Positions 25,624 through 35,367 are shown, counted from the stretch's first letter. The stretch: DNA of 64,000 nucleotides from Bacillota bacterium (GCA_023386265.1 JAEWKA010000002.1:372001-436000); one strand, 5' to 3'. Notes: a model not told the origin generated them from the letters alone. A program made the numbers and translations.

Positions 25624-27249
25624 ATGAGCATGTTTTGTTTTCAGTGCCAAGAGACTGCAGGAGGAACCGGCTGCAAAATGCGTGGTGTTTGCGGAAAAAC
25701 CGAGGAGGTCGCAAAGCTTCAGGATCTTCTGATTTACACAGCCAAGGGCGTTTCAGAGATGGTCATTAAGGAGAAGCTGGACGTCGAAAAACTGGGCGCC
25801 GTGAACGGCGAAGTCTTGAACAGCCTTTTTATGACCATCACGAATGCGAACTTTGATGCGGATGCAATCGAGGCCCAAATTAGAAAGCTGATGACCCTCA
25901 GGGATTCCCTTAAAGGACAGGCGGAAAATCTGCACGACAGTGCGAGCTTCATCGCTTGCACAAGAGAGGATATGCTTGAAAAGGCCGCCTGCGTCGGCGT
26001 GCTTGCAACCGAGAATGAGGATGTGCGTTCTCTAAGAGAAATGATAGTTTACGGTATTAAGGGTATGGCGGCCTATGCTGAGCACGCAAAAAATCTTGGC
26101 AAGGAAGACCCTGCTATCTATGCCTTTATCTATGAGGCGCTCGCCGCCACTCTTGACGATGCCCTGACAGCGGATGAGCTCGTCGCTCTGACGCTGAAAA
26201 CAGGCGAATACGGCGTAAAGGTGATGGCGCTTCTTGACGAAGCCAACACCTCGAGATTCGGAAAGCCCGAAGTCACGACTGTCGACATCGGCGTTCGAGA
26301 AAATCCCGCGATACTCATTTCCGGTCATGACCTTCCCGACCTCGAAGCGCTTCTGGAACAGACAAAAGGCACGGGAGTTGACGTTTACACCCACGGCGAG
26401 ATGCTGCCCGCGCACTACTACCCTGCATTCAAGAAATATGAGAACTTTGCCGGCAACTACGGAAACGCGTGGTGGAAGCAGGTCACGGAATTTGAGAGCT
26501 TCCATGGACCGATACTTTTCACAACGAACTGCATTGTCCCGCCGAGAAGCGAGGAGGTCAGAGCGAGAATATTTACAACAGGCGCTTCGGGATTCCCCGG
26601 CTGCACTCACATTATTGCTGATGAAAACGGAAAAAAGGACTTCTCTGCACTCATTGAGCTTGCCAAGTCACTGCCCGCGCCCGAGGAGATAGAAACAGGC
26701 AGCATAGTCGGCGGCTTCGCACACGATCAGGTTTTCGCTCTTGCCGACAAGGTAGTCGAGGCGGTGAAATCCGGCGCTATCAAAAAGTTCTTTGTCATGG
26801 CAGGCTGCGACGGGCGTATGAAATCCAGAGAATATTATACGGAATTTGCCGAAAAGCTCCCGAAGAATACCGTAATTCTGACAGCGGGCTGTGCGAAATA
26901 TCGCTATAACAAGCTGAACCTTGGCGACATCGGCGGGATTCCAAGAGTTCTCGACGCAGGCCAGTGCAACGACTCGTATTCGCTTGCGCTCATCGCGCTC
27001 AAGCTCAAGGAGGTTTTTGGTCTCGACGATATTAACAAGCTACCCATCGCCTTTAATATCGGCTGGTATGAGCAGAAGGCCGTCATCGTACTGCTTGCCC
27101 TTCTCTATCTTGGAGTCAAGAACATTCATCTTGGCCCCACGCTCCCGGGTTTCCTTTCACCGAACGTCGCAAAGGTGCTGGTCGAAAGCTTCGGCATCGC
27201 AGGAATCGGAACCGCAGACGAAGACATTGAGCTGTTTGTTGGAAAATAA
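25624..27249 (+). CDS. hcp: Hybrid-cluster protein (hydroxylamine reductase)
   Basis: 541 residues. N-terminal cluster ligands Cys5, Cys8, Cys17 and Cys23 (spacing CxxC-x8-C-x5-C) bind the cubane. The later segments [49 protein letters not shown] and [10 protein letters not shown] carry hybrid-cluster ligands. Known as an NO reductase / protein S-nitrosylase and as hydroxylamine reductase, and induced by nitrosative stress. ATG 25624 has TGGAGG 9 bp upstream. The ATG at 25609 overlaps that ribosome binding site and is rejected. Second gene of the operon under the Crp/Fnr-type palindrome. A terminator follows. Confidence 0.95.
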   Translation: MSMFCFQCQETAGGTGCKMRGVCGKTEEVAKLQDLLIYTAKGVSEMVIKEKLDVEKLGAVNGEVLNSLFMTITNANFDADAIEAQIRKLMTLRDSLKGQAENLHDSASFIACTREDMLEKAACVGVLATENEDVRSLREMIVYGIKGMAAYAEHAKNLGKEDPAIYAFIYEALAATLDDALTADELVALTLKTGEYGVKVMALLDEANTSRFGKPEVTTVDIGVRENPAILISGHDLPDLEALLEQTKGTGVDVYTHGEMLPAHYYPAFKKYENFAGNYGNAWWKQVTEFESFHGPILFTTNCIVPPRSEEVRARIFTTGASGFPGCTHIIADENGKKDFSALIELAKSLPAPEEIETGSIVGGFAHDQVFALADKVVEAVKSGAIKKFFVMAGCDGRMKSREYYTEFAEKLPKNTVILTAGCAKYRYNKLNLGDIGGIPRVLDAGQCNDSYSLALIALKLKEVFGLDDINKLPIAFNIGWYEQKAVIVLLALLYLGVKNIHLGPTLPGFLSPNVAKVLVESFGIAGIGTADEDIELFVGK

Positions 27250-27265
27250 TAGAATTATATTTTTA

Positions 27266-27296
27266 AAAATCCCGCCGTTAACGGCGGGATTTTATT
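27266..27296 (+). terminator. Terminator after hcp
   Basis: Perfect 28-bp palindrome (27266-27293) with GC-rich core CCCGCCGTT/AACGGCGGG and TTTTATTTT after it. Confidence 0.85.
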
Positions 27297-27359
27297 TTCC
27301 TTATATTGTTTCTGCTAAGCAACATAAACGTGCAAAAAATAAGACTTGAGGTAACTTAT

Positions 27360-28280
27360 ATGTATTTATTATTGTTTCTTGTTTTAGTGCTAATAACCTT
27401 AATTATCGTCGCATATTCCGAGCCGCTGTATTTAAAGTTTGTTTTTAACAGCGACGAGATGGATATGTACCTTGCCATGTCATGGCTGAAGCAAATAAAA
27501 ATCAGGGCAGAAATAAAAGATCTCCGTCCGTACGTGTCCGTCTTCGTCTTTAACAAAAGGATAATGTCGAGGCCCCTGAAAAAGCGGAAAAAAAAGAATG
27601 GATCCATAAGCGCTCTGGCTCTTCGAGACACGGAGGTAAGGGTGAGTTATGGGATAAACAGCCTTGCCGGGTCAGGCATAATATACGCCGCTTTAGAAAT
27701 AATAGGACAGGTAGGGAGACTTGATAACTTTGAGCAAATCCCCGAATTTCTGCATGCAGATGAGTATTTGAAGATTGATGCCTCAACAAAGCTAAACATT
27801 GGAAAAACGGTTTCAAATATGATTCGGCTCAAATCAAAATTAAGAAAAAGGAGAAAAAACATGGATCAGTCTAATTCAGTCCAGTCCAATCTTACAGAAA
27901 ACGTCGATTCCCTATTCCGCAGTCTCGAGAACTTTACTCAGAGGGAGGGCATAATCGGAAAGGCTGTAACACAGGGCGATAAAACTTTCCTGCCTGTTGT
28001 CTCGATTACGCTGGGCTACGGTGGAGGCAATGCTTCGATGAAGGGACAGGCTGGCGTCGGAATGGGCACAAATGCAAATACCGGAACGGGCGCTCTGGGT
28101 CTTGGCGCGAAGCTCTGCACAGACGGCATAATTGTTGTTGACAATCAGGACGTTTCTCTGCTGCCGATGAATTCAGCGGCGGCTGTTTCGCTAGTCGACA
28201 AGATTCCACAGATCATCTCCGGCATGACTCAGCAAAAGCAGGCTAACCAGCAGACACAGAATCCGAACATGCAGGGCTAA
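27360..28280 (+). CDS. DUF2953 (YtfI-like) fused in frame to sporulation protein GerW (YtfJ)
   Basis: 306 residues in one uninterrupted frame. Residues 1-167 begin with a membrane helix (MYLLLFLVLVLITLIIVAY) and continue as a basic DUF2953-like region with KKRKKKNG. Residues 168-306 match GerW/YtfJ: SLFRSLENFTQREGIIGKAVTQGDKTFLPVVSITLGYGGG then GLGAKLCTDGIIVVD. In Bacillus ytfI and ytfJ are separate genes. GerW is a spore-germination factor made in sporulating cells. An internal ATG at 27861 has AAGGAG at a proper 8-bp distance, so free GerW (139 residues) may also be made. Start at ATG 27360 with GAGG upstream. Confidence 0.8.
   Translation: MYLLLFLVLVLITLIIVAYSEPLYLKFVFNSDEMDMYLAMSWLKQIKIRAEIKDLRPYVSVFVFNKRIMSRPLKKRKKKNGSISALALRDTEVRVSYGINSLAGSGIIYAALEIIGQVGRLDNFEQIPEFLHADEYLKIDASTKLNIGKTVSNMIRLKSKLRKRRKNMDQSNSVQSNLTENVDSLFRSLENFTQREGIIGKAVTQGDKTFLPVVSITLGYGGGNASMKGQAGVGMGTNANTGTGALGLGAKLCTDGIIVVDNQDVSLLPMNSAAAVSLVDKIPQIISGMTQQKQANQQTQNPNMQG
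27847..27863 (+). promoter_or_regulatory. Internal ribosome binding site and start for free GerW
   Basis: AAAAAGGAG followed after about 8 bases by ATG 27861, in frame with the longer protein. This is the position where GerW homologues normally begin, so either a fused or a stand-alone product, or both, could be translated. Confidence 0.65.
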
Positions 28281-28283
28281 GCT

Positions 28284-28338
28284 CGTGAAAACAAAGTAAA
28301 GCGGACGGGGAACCCGTCCGCTTTACTTTGTTTTCACG
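28284..28338. terminator. Long bidirectional terminator hairpin
   Basis: Perfect 26-bp arms (28284-28309 and 28313-28338) with a 3-base loop between convergent genes. The right arm contains the stop codon of the DUF2935 gene. Confidence 0.88.
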
Positions 28339-29257
28339 GTTCCGTCATATTGCATTCCCCGAGCTTGCAGAGGTAGTAATTTGCTTCCCTTAAAATATGG
28401 TCCGCGAGTATTGGAATGATGATTGACCTTATTCTGCATTCTAAAAGTCCTTCTAGTCCCGAAATCTTAAAGGCGCGCAAGCGCTGCGTCGCTTCTGTGC
28501 TGTCGTATGTAACTGCGGCTGCTGCGCAGGGCAATGCCGGCGCCGTCTTCGCTTCGATCGCAAGCTCATCAAATTCCTGAGCCAACATCCTTGCTATGTT
28601 AATGAGTTCCTCTTCGGATGGATCAAAAAGTCCTGCCATGACTTTTGCGTGCCCGCCCATTTTGTCGTTCCAGAAAACCTCTTCACTGAATATGTCCATA
28701 GTATCCGTTAGGCGTTTTTTATCAATAAGGGTCTCGAGCATCTCGATATAGTGGTTAGCCTCTGCCAGCGTATGCTGTATCAGACTCGGATAATTTGTCG
28801 TGAAGGTTTTGCAGGAGAGAACGTCCTGCAAAAGCCTGCCTTTGAAGTCGGACAGAGCCGAGGTCAGCCTAAAGGCACGGCGATTAAGCATATCAACACG
28901 ACGCTCCACGTCGCTTGATTGTCCGCCCCTTGGATTCAACATCATTTCCCTGCGTGTCAAATTTAGATTAAAGGGCATGCCCGTATAGAGGCCGGTCAGC
29001 CTCTCCGCCTCGCTCGTATACTGCGTGACAAACTGTCTGGATTCTACAGCTTCATAGCTCACATTTCCGTTTGCAAGCTCGAGCGCCTCTGTGAGGAGTC
29101 TTTCAAACTCCATTCTAAAATTCCTGGCGTCGATCGCCATTTTCGCGTCCTTAGGAGTGAACCCAATCTGTAAAAAAAATGAGTGTTCCATCATGATTCT
29201 CAAAAAGAAAAGGTTCAGATCGAGAGACTTCGTTATGAATTCGTTCCGATAAAGCAT
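28334..29257 (-). CDS. DUF2935 family protein
   Basis: 307 residues, all-helical and soluble, with a repeated pattern in which His and Glu recur in each half (FLRIMMEHSFFLQIGF near residue 24, HTLAEANHYIEMLE, ADHILREANYYLCKLGE near the C-terminus). DUF2935 proteins are a firmicute family, frequent in spore formers and thought to have a ferritin-like metal-binding fold. The function is not established. AAAGGGG precedes ATG 29257. Its position next to GerW would fit a sporulation role, but this is only context. Confidence 0.8.
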   Translation of the reverse strand: MLYRNEFITKSLDLNLFFLRIMMEHSFFLQIGFTPKDAKMAIDARNFRMEFERLLTEALELANGNVSYEAVESRQFVTQYTSEAERLTGLYTGMPFNLNLTRREMMLNPRGGQSSDVERRVDMLNRRAFRLTSALSDFKGRLLQDVLSCKTFTTNYPSLIQHTLAEANHYIEMLETLIDKKRLTDTMDIFSEEVFWNDKMGGHAKVMAGLFDPSEEELINIARMLAQEFDELAIEAKTAPALPCAAAAVTYDSTEATQRLRAFKISGLEGLLECRIRSIIIPILADHILREANYYLCKLGECNMTEP

Positions 29258-29491
29258 ATTCTCAGCCCCTTTGTAACGGATAAAAAACCGCAGCTGTTAC
29301 ATTATATTTGGCTGATAAGGGATGCGTTCCAGCATGAACTCCGTGGGCCGCGCATAGCCAAGCCGGTGAAAAACGGATTCTTCTTGACTTGCCCGACAAC
29401 TAAAAGCATAATTAAATTAAAATATTAGCATTTTGAAAGATGTTGCGGACGCATACTGGTAAATGCGAAAACTATCTGAGGAGGACAAATC

Positions 29492-30412
29492 ATGAGCAGC
29501 TTTAAGGACTTGCGCATAGTTGATAACTTTTATCAGACCTCGGCGTTTTTTCCGATGCCGACAGTGCTGATTTCAACGCTGACTGAGGATGGCACTACCT
29601 CAATCGGTTCCTATTCGCTTTGCTTTCCGTATTACATCGCGGGCAAGGATCGCTATGCGATGCTGCTCGAGTGCCGCAACAGCTCGAACACGGCGCAAAA
29701 CCTCCTGCGCTCGGGCGTCTGCGCCCTGAACTTTATTGAGGATTCGCGCGCCGACTTCAAAGAAGCGGTGAGACTCGGTTTTCCGGGCGAGACTTCAAAA
29801 GAAAAGATGGCAGACTGCAAATTTAAGCTTGAAAAGGGACAATGTGAAGGGACTCGTCCGCTCGTTATCTCAAGTGCCTATCAAGTGTTTGAATGCACCT
29901 GGAACTCCGAGCTCGAAAACGCCTTTGAGGACAAAGCACGAATCGGTCAGCTTGAGGGTATGGAACCGCCTTACAGAAATTTTAACGGCGTGACAAGCAA
30001 ATTCGGCTGCCATTTCATTCTCGAGATAGACAAGATACTCATGAAAGAAAAGCAGTATAACGCAATAATAAACGGTGTGAAAGCCTCCGCCTTTCCGAAT
30101 GTTCCGGTGGATTATGGCTACCGCGATTCAAAAAGCTTCTGGTATACCCGTTTCCGAAGACCTGTCTCCGAGCCGATTCCTAAGGATAAGGGAATCGACA
30201 TATCCTCCGTTAAATACGCCGCGAACCGCATTGATCCGGATATTAAATTTACCGATGCCGCCTGCGCGATGATGGTTAAGGTGCCGCGTGTGTTCCTTAA
30301 GCTGGCTTTACAGGGCTGCGTGGACTGGGCCAAGGAAAACGGTGTTACCTTGATTGACGTGGCGGAAATGAAAATTATTAACGATAAGCGCTCAAAGGAA
30401 AAGAAGGGCTGA
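29492..30412 (+). CDS. Flavin reductase-like (FMN-binding split barrel) protein
   Basis: 306 residues. A flavin-reductase-like split barrel (about 15-200) with FFPMPTVLISTL, GSYSLCFPYYIAG, NTAQNLLRSGVCALNFI and GCHFILEIDKIL. The C-terminal about 90 residues add a helical extension with the segment FTDAACAMMVKVPRVFLK, which is not part of the minimal reductase domain. It probably binds FMN. The redox partner is unknown. GAGGAGG precedes ATG 29492. Monocistronic, with a strong terminator behind it. Confidence 0.82.
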   Translation: MSSFKDLRIVDNFYQTSAFFPMPTVLISTLTEDGTTSIGSYSLCFPYYIAGKDRYAMLLECRNSSNTAQNLLRSGVCALNFIEDSRADFKEAVRLGFPGETSKEKMADCKFKLEKGQCEGTRPLVISSAYQVFECTWNSELENAFEDKARIGQLEGMEPPYRNFNGVTSKFGCHFILEIDKILMKEKQYNAIINGVKASAFPNVPVDYGYRDSKSFWYTRFRRPVSEPIPKDKGIDISSVKYAANRIDPDIKFTDAACAMMVKVPRVFLKLALQGCVDWAKENGVTLIDVAEMKIINDKRSKEKKG

Positions 30413-30413
30413 G

Positions 30414-30455
30414 ACAAGCAGGGCGGAACGATTTGTTCCGCCCTGCTTGTTATTT
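30414..30455 (+). terminator. Terminator after the flavin reductase-like gene
   Basis: Perfect 16-bp arms (30414-30429 and 30435-30450), loop GATTT, then TATTT. It also lies just beyond the 3' end of the convergent SDR gene. Confidence 0.85.
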
Positions 30456-30468
30456 GACAGTCTACAGT

Positions 30469-31479
30469 TCATATCTTCGAAGTTTTGAGACGTTTTCGCA
30501 AGCGCAGCCACTCAACGGTATCTGTAACCGTTTCGCTGAAGGGACGCGGTTTGAAGCCGAGCTCCTTTTCAGCCTTTTTATTTGAAAAGAGCGAGTTTGA
30601 CGAAAGCGTAAAAAGAGAATACGAGGTAAAAAGCGCCGTTTTCTTGCTTAGTCTGGAATAGAGCTCGGCGAAAGGAGCCGCTGCCTTTGCAAGCCAAATC
30701 GGTAATGTCACAGGTGTTTTAGCCCCTAGCGCCTTGCTCATGGTTCTGATAATTTCGGGAACCGCTATATAGCTGCCGGACAGAATATAGCACTCGCCGC
30801 CTCTGCCGTTTTCGCAGCAGGAAAGTATTCCGTCGGCTACGTCTCGGACATCAACAAAATCATAGCCACCGGTCACACAGGCGGGCAGCTTTTCGGCGTC
30901 AAGGTCTAAAAACAGCGCTGTCATCGGCGAGCATCCGTTGTCGAAGGGACCGATTATGCCCGACGGGTGCACTATCGAAACATTAAGTCCGTTGGCTGCG
31001 GCTTTCATTACATATGAACTAGCCTCCGCCTTGGTTTTTGCGTAAAAACCGTGCACGCGCAGAGGAGAAAACTCTCCGATTTCAGTCATGGTTTTGCCTT
31101 TTGGCAGCAAAGGCAGGGCGTGCACCGAGCTGACGTGAACGAGCTTTTTCACCTTGTATTTTATGCAGAGGTCAACGATGTTCTTTGTCCCCTGCACGTT
31201 AATGTTGTATATTCTCTGCTGTTGACCCGATGCTATAGAGACGATCGCCGCGCAGTGGATAACAATGAGCTCATCGCCATAAGCTTTAAAAAAGGGGTGC
31301 AGCGTGTTAATATCAAAAACATCGCCGAAGCAAAGCTCCGGACCGGAGGGCAGGTGTTCAAGAAGCTTATCTCCAGGAAGTACGAGCGCTCTTACCTTTT
31401 CGCCGTTGGAAACCAGTTTTTGTATTATTGTATTGCCGAGATGACCGGTTGCACCGGTTACAAGATATAAGGTACCCAT
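30469..31479 (-). CDS. Extended SDR / NAD-dependent epimerase-dehydratase family protein
   Basis: 336 residues. N-terminal Rossmann motif VTGATGHLGNT (about 6-16), catalytic-type Tyr-x3-Lys in YAKTK (about 147), HPSGIIGPFDNGCSPM, DFVDVRDVADGI and GGECYILSG typical of the dihydroflavonol-4-reductase / 3-beta-HSD-like branch. The substrate is unknown. Divergent from a TetR-type regulator gene, with 194 bp between starts, which makes that regulator the most likely controller. Confidence 0.88.
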   Translation of the reverse strand: MGTLYLVTGATGHLGNTIIQKLVSNGEKVRALVLPGDKLLEHLPSGPELCFGDVFDINTLHPFFKAYGDELIVIHCAAIVSIASGQQQRIYNINVQGTKNIVDLCIKYKVKKLVHVSSVHALPLLPKGKTMTEIGEFSPLRVHGFYAKTKAEASSYVMKAAANGLNVSIVHPSGIIGPFDNGCSPMTALFLDLDAEKLPACVTGGYDFVDVRDVADGILSCCENGRGGECYILSGSYIAVPEIIRTMSKALGAKTPVTLPIWLAKAAAPFAELYSRLSKKTALFTSYSLFTLSSNSLFSNKKAEKELGFKPRPFSETVTDTVEWLRLRKRLKTSKI

Positions 31480-31673
31480 AAAAATAATCAGCTCCCTTCA
31501 AATATGATTATAAAAATTTAACATAGTGTTGATTATATTATCTAATGTCATTATAATAACTCTATGTATAATCTTCAATAAACACCTAGGCCGAATACGA
31601 AATATAACATACACAACGCGACAAACTGTTGAAGATAATAAAAAAGTTTACAATTTGAATGGTGGGGAAAGCT

Positions 31674-32273
31674 ATGAAATCAGATCGCAGAGTGACTTAT
31701 ACCAAGATGGTTCTAAAAAGGAGTCTGCTTGAAACCATACACGAAAAACCTGTAAGCAAAATTACCGTAAAGGAAATATGCGAAAAGGCCGATATTAACC
31801 GCGCCACGTTTTACTCTCATTTCAACGACGTGTATGATATGCTCGACCAGATTGAAAATGAGCTTTATGAAACAATAAAGCGCACCCTGGACAAGGGCTG
31901 GAGGGCAAACAGCCTTGCGGAGCTTCTTACGGGAGTCTGTACCGATATCAAACTGAATGAAGATATTTGCAAGGCCATTCTCAGTGATAACGGGGACAAG
32001 GATTTTCTGAACAGGGCCTTGTTTGTCGCGCAGGACAAGTGCGTATCGGATTGGAAAACAGCTGCGCCGGAGGCGGATACGGAAACGCTTGAAAAGACAT
32101 ATACTTTTTTTTCACATGGCAGTGCCGCGATAATCCTTTCCTGGGTTAGAGGCGGGATGAAGGAAAGCCCAGCGGAGATTGCGTCCTTTATTGAGCAGAT
32201 AACCAACAAAGGACTGGGGCTGCTGCAAAGCGATATGAATGGGAAGGCAATATTACCAATATCTATTGGATAA
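31674..32273 (+). CDS. TetR/AcrR family regulator
   Basis: 199 residues. N-terminal TetR helix-turn-helix (about 8-52: TKMVLKRSLLETIHEKPVSKITVKEICEKADINRATFYSHF), then a helical ligand-binding domain with the FFSHGSAAIILSWVRGGMKESPAEIA segment common in TetR-type proteins with the TetR_C_33-like tail. It probably represses the divergent SDR gene and perhaps itself. The ligand is unknown. ATG 31674 with GGTGGGG upstream is chosen over in-frame ATG 31659. Confidence 0.88.
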   Translation: MKSDRRVTYTKMVLKRSLLETIHEKPVSKITVKEICEKADINRATFYSHFNDVYDMLDQIENELYETIKRTLDKGWRANSLAELLTGVCTDIKLNEDICKAILSDNGDKDFLNRALFVAQDKCVSDWKTAAPEADTETLEKTYTFFSHGSAAIILSWVRGGMKESPAEIASFIEQITNKGLGLLQSDMNGKAILPISIG

Positions 32274-32405
32274 CAGATGAGTACGGTCAATTCTGAAAAG
32301 TAATAAGCGTGCTTATTTTTAACAGAGGTTAGCAGGTGACGATTTTTTAAAAACTGGTACAACCAAAGACCAGATGTATATTATATAGTAATTTTGTTAT
32401 ATAAA

Positions 32406-32436
32406 GTTCACAAAGATGCTGAAAATAATTGTGAAC
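32406..32436. promoter_or_regulatory. Inverted repeat upstream of the 895-aa oxidoreductase promoter
   Basis: GTTCACAA (32406-32413) and TTGTGAAC (32429-32436) are exact reverse complements with a 15-base centre, ending 12 bp before the -35 at 32449. It could be a regulator site or a hairpin. The rest of the gap from 32274 is AT-rich with no gene. Confidence 0.4.
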
Positions 32437-32448
32437 CGTTTATATTTA

Positions 32449-32477
32449 TTGACACCCCGGGGCGGGGATGTTATTTT
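32449..32477 (+). promoter_or_regulatory. Promoter with GC-rich dyad in the spacer
   Basis: Consensus TTGACA (32449-32454), 17 bp, TATTTT (32472-32477). The spacer contains CCCCGGGG directly followed by CGGGG in otherwise AT-rich DNA, suggesting a bound regulator between the promoter elements. About 120 nt of leader follow before ATG 32604. Confidence 0.55.
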
Positions 32478-32603
32478 TAATATGCGATAATTGGGTAAAT
32501 AAGAGCCCAAAATAGTATTAGGATGCTCTTTTATAAGGTACATCCTCATCAATTTACACCGCGAAAATAAAAGTTGTAATTTTTATGAAGCGAGGTTAAA
32601 AAT

Positions 32604-35291
32604 ATGCGAGAAAAAATAGTTGAATTGGTAAACCTCATTCGCAGCATGCCAGATGAGCCACTTAAGGAAACAGCTCCTGAATACTATGGCATCGAAAGCG
32701 TCGTAACGGACGACATGGCTGACGTGGCTCTTGGAATGGAACTGAGAAGGTACATGGGCGCAGAAGAAGTCGCCGCCAATGTCGGAAAGTCCGTGGAAGA
32801 GACTCACAAGCTGCTTCTTGAGCTTGAGGAAGTCGGCATAATCGAGTCAAGAGTCATCAATGGAAAAGAAGAATTCTGCGTTCTCATCTTTGTTCCCGGC
32901 GTATTCGAACTGATGGTCGCTGATATTCCGCAGGTCGAGGCGCATCCGGAGCTCGCGAAAGCATTTGAGGAATACACCAGAATCAGAATGGGCAAGCTTG
33001 TCCCCAATGTACCTCGCGGAGCGGGACCCATGCGTGTTATCCCCGTTCAGACCGCCCTTGATGGACAGACGAGAACAGCCTCATTTGAGGAAATTACATA
33101 TTGGCTCGATAAGTACGCTCCCAGCATCTCCGTTGCCGACTGCCAGTGCCGTGTTTCACGCCGCCTTGCGGGCGAGGGCTGCGGACATCTTGAAAAGGAC
33201 ATGTGCGTTATCGTAGGTCACACCGCCGAGTCCGCCATTCGTACCGGCAAATCGAGAAGAATCACGAAACAGGAAGCTCTTGATATTTTCAAAAAGGCTG
33301 AAGAGAACGGCCTTATGCATCAGGTCACCAACATTGACGGCCCCGATAAGATATTTGCCATCTGCAACTGCTGCAGATGCTCATGCTTCGCTCTTCGCAC
33401 CTCCCAGTATTTCAACACTCCCAACATGTCGAATAACAACTACGTTGCAAGGATTGATAAGGAAAACTGCGTCGCCTGCGGTCAGTGCGTCGAGACCTGC
33501 CCCGGAGACGCCTTGCTGCTTGGACAGAAAATCTGCTCCAAGACTCCCATCACGAGAGTGCAGACGATTCTTCCGGATGACCACGAGTGGGGTCGCGACA
33601 AGTGGGATCCCGAATTCCGTGACAACAGGCACACAATTCTTGATAGCGGCACGGCACCCTGTAAGACCGCCTGCCCCGCACATGTTGCCATTCAGGGCTA
33701 CATAAAGCTTGCAGCACAGGGCAAGTATCTTGAGGCTCTGGAGCTCATCAAAAAAGAGAACCCTCTGCCCGCAGTCTGCGGACGTATCTGCCCCCACAAC
33801 TGCGAGAGTGAATGCACACGCGGCGAGTTCGATGAGCCTATAGCTATTGACGAAATCAAAAAGTTCATCGCAGATCAGGAGCTTAAAGCCGGAAGCCGCT
33901 TTATCCCCAAAAAGCTCCAAAACTACAGCGACAAAAAGATTGCCATAATCGGATCAGGTCCTGCAGGCCTTTCCTGCGCGTATTATCTGGCACTCTATGG
34001 CTATACAATCACTGTTTTTGAAAAGGAAGAAAAACTCGGCGGTATGCTGACGCTTGGCATCCCCTCCTTCCGTCTCGAAAAGGATGTCATCGACTCCGAA
34101 ATTGAAGTCCTCCGCGCGATGGGCGTCGAGTTCAAAACAGGCGTCGAGGTAGGCCGTGACATCACAATTAAAAAGCTTCGCAGCGAAGGCTATAGGGCTT
34201 TCTATATTGCAATCGGCGCACAGGCCGGACGCAAGCTCGCCATCGAAGGCGAAGACGCCGAGGGCGTTATTGCGGGCGTCGATTTCCTGCGCAGCATCAA
34301 TCTTGGCAAAGAAGTTAAGCTGTCGGGCAACGTCGTCGTCATCGGCGGCGGAAATGTCGCAATTGATGTCGCTCGCACCGCTGTACGCGAGGGCGCTGGC
34401 AATGTTGCAATGTACTGCCTTGAGAACGCGTCTGAGATGCCTGCTCTTCCAGAGGAGCTTGAGGAAGCAAAGGCCGAGAACATCGTTATCAATAACGGCT
34501 GGGGCCCGAACCGTATTGTCGTCAAGGACGGCAAGGTTACAGGCGTTGAATTTAAAAAGTGCGTCTCCGTATTTGAGGACGGCAAATTTGCTCCCAAGTA
34601 CGATGTATGCGAAATTATGAATGTCCCCGCGGACTATGTTCTCATGTCCGTCGGTCAGGCTATCGAATGGGGTGGCCTTCTCAAGTACGATGCGGTTGAG
34701 CTCGGACGCGGCAATACCGCCGTTGCGGATGAACTGACCTATCAGACCGCCAAGGCTGACATCTTTGTTGGCGGCGACGTGTTCACGGGACCGAAGTATG
34801 CCATCGACGCAATTGCAGCCGGTAAGCAGGCGGCAATATCCCTGCACCGCTTCGTACAGCCCGGTCAGAGCCTGACCATTGGACGCGACAGAAGAAACTA
34901 TACGTCGCTTGACAAAAATAATATCGACAAAGATGCGGTTATCGCAGGCTATGACAACACCCCGCGCCAGAAGCCCGCTCATGACTCGAAGAATGAAAAA
35001 TCCTTCAAGGATACCCGCGTGACCTTCACGGAGGAACAGCTCAAGAAGGAAACCGCACGCTGCCTCGGCTGCGGCGCAACCGTTGTCAATTCCGACAAGT
35101 GCCTTGGCTGCGGACTCTGCACGACAAAGTGCAAGTTTGACGCGATTCACCTTGAAAAGATTGCAGATACGGAAGGCTCTCTGTATGAGACTGCGCCCAT
35201 GATATATGCCCAGCGCTTTGTGGACCGCGAGGACGCAATAGCTGCAAGAGCGGCGTCTGGCAGAAGCGACGTGGAATACGTTAACATCTGA
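32604..35291 (+). CDS. Multidomain Fe-S flavoprotein oxidoreductase (GltD-like core, 895 aa)
   Basis: Domains in order: a winged-helix-like N-terminus (about 1-110); a Cys-rich module (ADCQCRVSRR about 178, CNCCRCSC about 253-260); a ferredoxin cluster (CVACGQCVETCP about 288); the GltD-type N-terminal Fe-S region (CKTACPAHVAIQGY, CGRICPHNCESEC, about 350-410); an FAD site GSGPAGLSCAYYLA (about 449); an NAD(P) site GGGNVAIDVARTA (about 577); and a final double cluster (CLGCG about 818, CLGCGLCTTKCKFDAI about 832). It probably moves electrons between NAD(P)H and ferredoxin or another low-potential partner. The partner is not encoded next to it. hypA follows at 146 bp. Confidence 0.88.
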   Translation: MREKIVELVNLIRSMPDEPLKETAPEYYGIESVVTDDMADVALGMELRRYMGAEEVAANVGKSVEETHKLLLELEEVGIIESRVINGKEEFCVLIFVPGVFELMVADIPQVEAHPELAKAFEEYTRIRMGKLVPNVPRGAGPMRVIPVQTALDGQTRTASFEEITYWLDKYAPSISVADCQCRVSRRLAGEGCGHLEKDMCVIVGHTAESAIRTGKSRRITKQEALDIFKKAEENGLMHQVTNIDGPDKIFAICNCCRCSCFALRTSQYFNTPNMSNNNYVARIDKENCVACGQCVETCPGDALLLGQKICSKTPITRVQTILPDDHEWGRDKWDPEFRDNRHTILDSGTAPCKTACPAHVAIQGYIKLAAQGKYLEALELIKKENPLPAVCGRICPHNCESECTRGEFDEPIAIDEIKKFIADQELKAGSRFIPKKLQNYSDKKIAIIGSGPAGLSCAYYLALYGYTITVFEKEEKLGGMLTLGIPSFRLEKDVIDSEIEVLRAMGVEFKTGVEVGRDITIKKLRSEGYRAFYIAIGAQAGRKLAIEGEDAEGVIAGVDFLRSINLGKEVKLSGNVVVIGGGNVAIDVARTAVREGAGNVAMYCLENASEMPALPEELEEAKAENIVINNGWGPNRIVVKDGKVTGVEFKKCVSVFEDGKFAPKYDVCEIMNVPADYVLMSVGQAIEWGGLLKYDAVELGRGNTAVADELTYQTAKADIFVGGDVFTGPKYAIDAIAAGKQAAISLHRFVQPGQSLTIGRDRRNYTSLDKNNIDKDAVIAGYDNTPRQKPAHDSKNEKSFKDTRVTFTEEQLKKETARCLGCGATVVNSDKCLGCGLCTTKCKFDAIHLEKIADTEGSLYETAPMIYAQRFVDREDAIAARAASGRSDVEYVNI

Positions 35292-35343
35292 TTAAAACGG
35301 GACTGAACGTCAGTGCCTGTTTCGGAGGGGAAAACGCAAGGGG

Positions 35344-35367
35344 CCGGTGAGGGTTTCTTCACCGGCT
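35344..35367 (+). other. Hairpin between the oxidoreductase gene and hypA
   Basis: GCCGGTGA (35344-35351) pairs with TCACCGGC (35360-35367) with an 8-base loop. No T-run follows, so it may be an RNA stability element or a partial terminator within one transcript. Confidence 0.4.

Noticed and set aside
33954..35150. 398-codon open frame on the minus strand
   Set aside because: It lies wholly antisense to the strongly supported Fe-S flavoprotein gene and has no ribosome binding site or recognisable domain. It is a shadow of GC-rich codon use.
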